Notes under the pieces: generated by a model
The model's database searches: none
What the model saw: only the letters and a program-made list of their open reading frames with translations
Told to the model about the DNA's origin: nothing
Position numbers and translations under genes: made by a program
Part shown: one piece after another, positions 63,001 through 64,000 of the stretch
Layout of the letters: every line of letters starts with the position of its first letter
Numbering within the stretch: position 1 is the stretch's first letter
Source: Jacaranda mimosifolia
Taxonomy: Eukaryota > Streptophyta > Magnoliopsida > Lamiales > Bignoniaceae
NCBI GenBank assembly: GCA_018894105.1
Contig: CM032131.1
Coordinates: forward strand, 3,560,501 to 3,624,500
Reading direction: 5' to 3'
Length of the DNA: 64,000 bases

Positions 63001-63388
63001 ATTCAGAATCCTAGACCAAGTAAAAGTAATGAGTCCACTGCACTTTGCTAAGCTGGTTCACTCGTACAAAATAGATATATAACAATAGTTAGAAATATTC
63101 ATGAAATTGACATCAATGAAGAGAACTTATATAATATATAAAAGTTATTATGAACAACTAATAAGAATTTAGATATAACCTATAATACAATTTGAACAAA
63201 TATACAAATTGTACAATTAATATATCATACAAATTGGCAACTATTTGTACAAAAAATATCTAAAAGTTCAATTCTCAATACTTTTGTAACTTACTCGAAA
63301 TTGAGGTACCATTGGATTGAGAATTTTCCAACTCATGACTCAAGGATTCTTCTAACAATGCTCGTTTCAAGTTTCGAGTTCTCACCAT
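56693..63388 (-). CDS. TnpA-like CACTA protein (Transposase_24/Ptta family), nine exons spanning the transposase gene
   Basis: Minus-strand exons 63388-63295, 59095-58982, 58842-58598, 58503-58300, 58220-58128, 58060-57971, 57898-57572, 57414-57178 and 56713-56693 have GT/AG borders and compatible phases. They join into 474 codons without a stop. Landmarks are typical of plant Transposase_24 (En/Spm) proteins: VLARIGTYCPIDVFDWRKVP, IGTNWRNWKKELKEKYF, GRKSFAQVRADE, VVGPEKPGRVRMLGRGV and AWPIPLVVRSGA at the end, with a coiled coil in exon 7 (MIQILQERLDKLEQNKNE). In maize, TnpA binds subterminal repeats and brings the ends together. The first exon lies upstream of the transposase gene, which would sit inside intron 1. 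That link rests on phase agreement only; a further exon at 63985-63878 could also join in phase. Confidence 0.75.
59365..62966 (-). pseudogene. CACTA transposase (TnpD/TNP2-like), complete except for one stop codon
   Basis: Minus-strand exons 62966-60733, 60643-60335, 60262-60163 and 60036-59365 have consensus borders and matching phases. The start MDKSWMNLSRTNNAYR is the typical transposase-associated domain, with its CPCKKCKN zinc ligands near residue 40. The TNP2/Transposase_21 region follows (CMLYWGPDEWRNECKTCNHS, then GLASDGFNPFRTM and VVTYDAARKQNFLMRAAL), then DUF4218 (HNLDVMHIEKNICDSLLGTL, FPPSFFDIMVNLSIHLATEA) and DUF4216 (NSGLMIRAWTSSFASRKDN, YYGVVKDMLELDYLDGRKVV). The only lesion I see is a TAA at 61395-61397, after NGWRK. 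The frame continues directly with SIFFELPYWKDNL. The enzyme would cut CACTA ends. Confidence 0.9.
60061..60090. repeat. (GA)n microsatellite in transposase intron 3
   Basis: Fifteen or so GA units lie just upstream of the last transposase exon acceptor on the minus strand. Confidence 0.9.
62990..63290. other. Leader or intron sequence of the CACTA element
   Basis: AT-rich, no gene. On the minus strand it contains an acceptor-like CTTGGTCTAG near 63007, about 40 bases before the transposase ATG, which could serve the TnpD-type transcript. Confidence 0.4.
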
Positions 63389-63877
63389 CTATGATGAAGA
63401 AAACACAACAAAGAATCATTAATATCTTAAAAAATTGTTAGTGTAAGATTAAAACTACGAATGGAGAAGCTAAAGCAATGTTAACTCTTGCATATCTTTA
63501 GAAATTATTTTCATTAATTTTTTTCTTGTTTAAAATGATTTATTCCCTTTTCTCAATCAATGATTTTCTTGTCTATACGTACTTTAAATACTTCATTAGT
63601 GGCAAAAGTTTAAATGCTATACACACAGTTTTGTTTTGTTTGTTTATTTATTTTTTTTAACTTGGAACACGTTCGGGAATATTAGATATCAAAAGGAGAA
63701 TTACTAAATTTCAGCAATTTCCCTTTTTGGCATGCGATTGTAAGTGATTTAAAGTATTTTAAGAAATTTATAAAATATTCTATATGGTGCAGCCAAATGT
63801 AGCAATAAATCATGCACACTGCTCGTCTGAAAAGCTCAGATAGAAAATGGAACGACACTAAAATTTCAGATGCTAAC
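63389..63877. other. Non-coding part of the CACTA 5' region
   Basis: No ORF with support. Two TAGTG pentamers (about 63439 and 63597) were examined as possible right termini. Neither is preceded by a match to the left TIR. Confidence 0.4.
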
Positions 63878-63985
63878 CTTAGTAGCAGCCAGTTGATTGC
63901 CAAATGCGTCAATTAAGTTTGAAAATTCAGCATACGAAAGATTTCCAGCTTTCCTGTAATCCTGTACACAGTCAAGAAGGAGCAT
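63878..63985 (-). CDS. Possible additional upstream exon, identity unknown
   Basis: The minus strand reads MLLLDCVQDYRKAGNLSYAE, continues to FGNQLAATK, and ends at a good donor (AAG then GTTAGC). It is open to the window edge. It would join the exon at 63388 in phase 0 through the acceptor CATCATAG. It lies inside the CACTA element if the terminus is outside the window. I do not recognise the peptide; it may be the N-terminus of the TnpA-like protein or captured host sequence. Confidence 0.4.
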
Positions 63986-64000
63986 AATGCAATTAATCTG

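Larger units (their letters stand above)
55712..64000 (-). mobile_element. CACTA (En/Spm-type) transposon, right end beyond the window
   Basis: The left terminus CACTACAACAAAAATAGG starts at 55712 inside the copia-B LTR. It is followed by subterminal repeats: a perfect 22-bp palindrome at 55835-55856 around GCTTATAAGC, further GCGTGGT copies, and several GTAACATAAAAT-like units to 56430. The minus strand carries two genes, a TnpD-like transposase and a TnpA-like protein. The interrupted LTR sequence does not reappear before 64000, so the element is at least 8.3 kb and continues past the window. The target duplication cannot be checked here. Confidence 0.92.

Noticed and set aside
63435..63601. 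TAGTG pentamers considered as the right CACTA terminus
   Set aside because: Neither is preceded by a match to CCTATTTTTGTTG, and no CAA target duplication follows.

Overview
The window is AT-rich nuclear DNA from a eudicot. It has spliced genes with GT/AG introns, a laccase with the standard six-exon plant structure, and dense plant-type transposons. I cannot name the species. No RNA genes, CRISPR arrays or prokaryotic operons were seen.

Layout. (1) 1-4.1 kb: one intact host gene, a secreted laccase (+ strand, 1707-3884), with a TATA box and a partly duplicated upstream region. (2) 4.4-9.5 kb: a short hAT element with a perfect 8-bp target duplication, then a probable decayed CACTA-like element that contains a ~940-bp AT-rich foldback hairpin. 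(3) 9.5-17.5 kb: no gene recognised, only degenerate repeats. (4) 17.5-28.7 kb: PIF/Harbinger-type DNA with matching termini, holding a decayed nuclease gene (itself split by a hAT-like insertion) and its Myb/SANT-like partner. hAT-like termini at 14.4 and 30.3 kb may enclose the whole block. (5) 30-36.6 kb: remnants of a plant transposon-associated protein and of a copia element, an unrecognised membrane-protein ORF, and direct repeats. (6) 36.7-64 kb: a nest of insertions. Copia-A was cut by copia-B at 39977/39978. Copia-B was then hit twice, by a chromovirus-type LTR element (43287-51021, target duplication CTCAC) in its pol and by a CACTA/En-Spm element (from 55712 to beyond the window) in its right LTR.

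Two parts deserve attention. The CACTA element is almost complete. Its transposase gene is broken by a single TAA, and a second gene can be assembled as nine phase-consistent exons whose first intron contains the whole transposase gene, as in maize En/Spm. The chromovirus element has nearly identical LTRs (about seven substitutions in 1.93 kb) and so moved recently, yet it lacks reverse transcriptase, RNase H and integrase. In their place is about 1.1 kb of opposite-strand, Glu/Lys-rich sequence that looks captured, plus an extra coiled-coil ORF upstream of gag. Apart from the laccase, essentially all recognisable coding sequence belongs to mobile elements.
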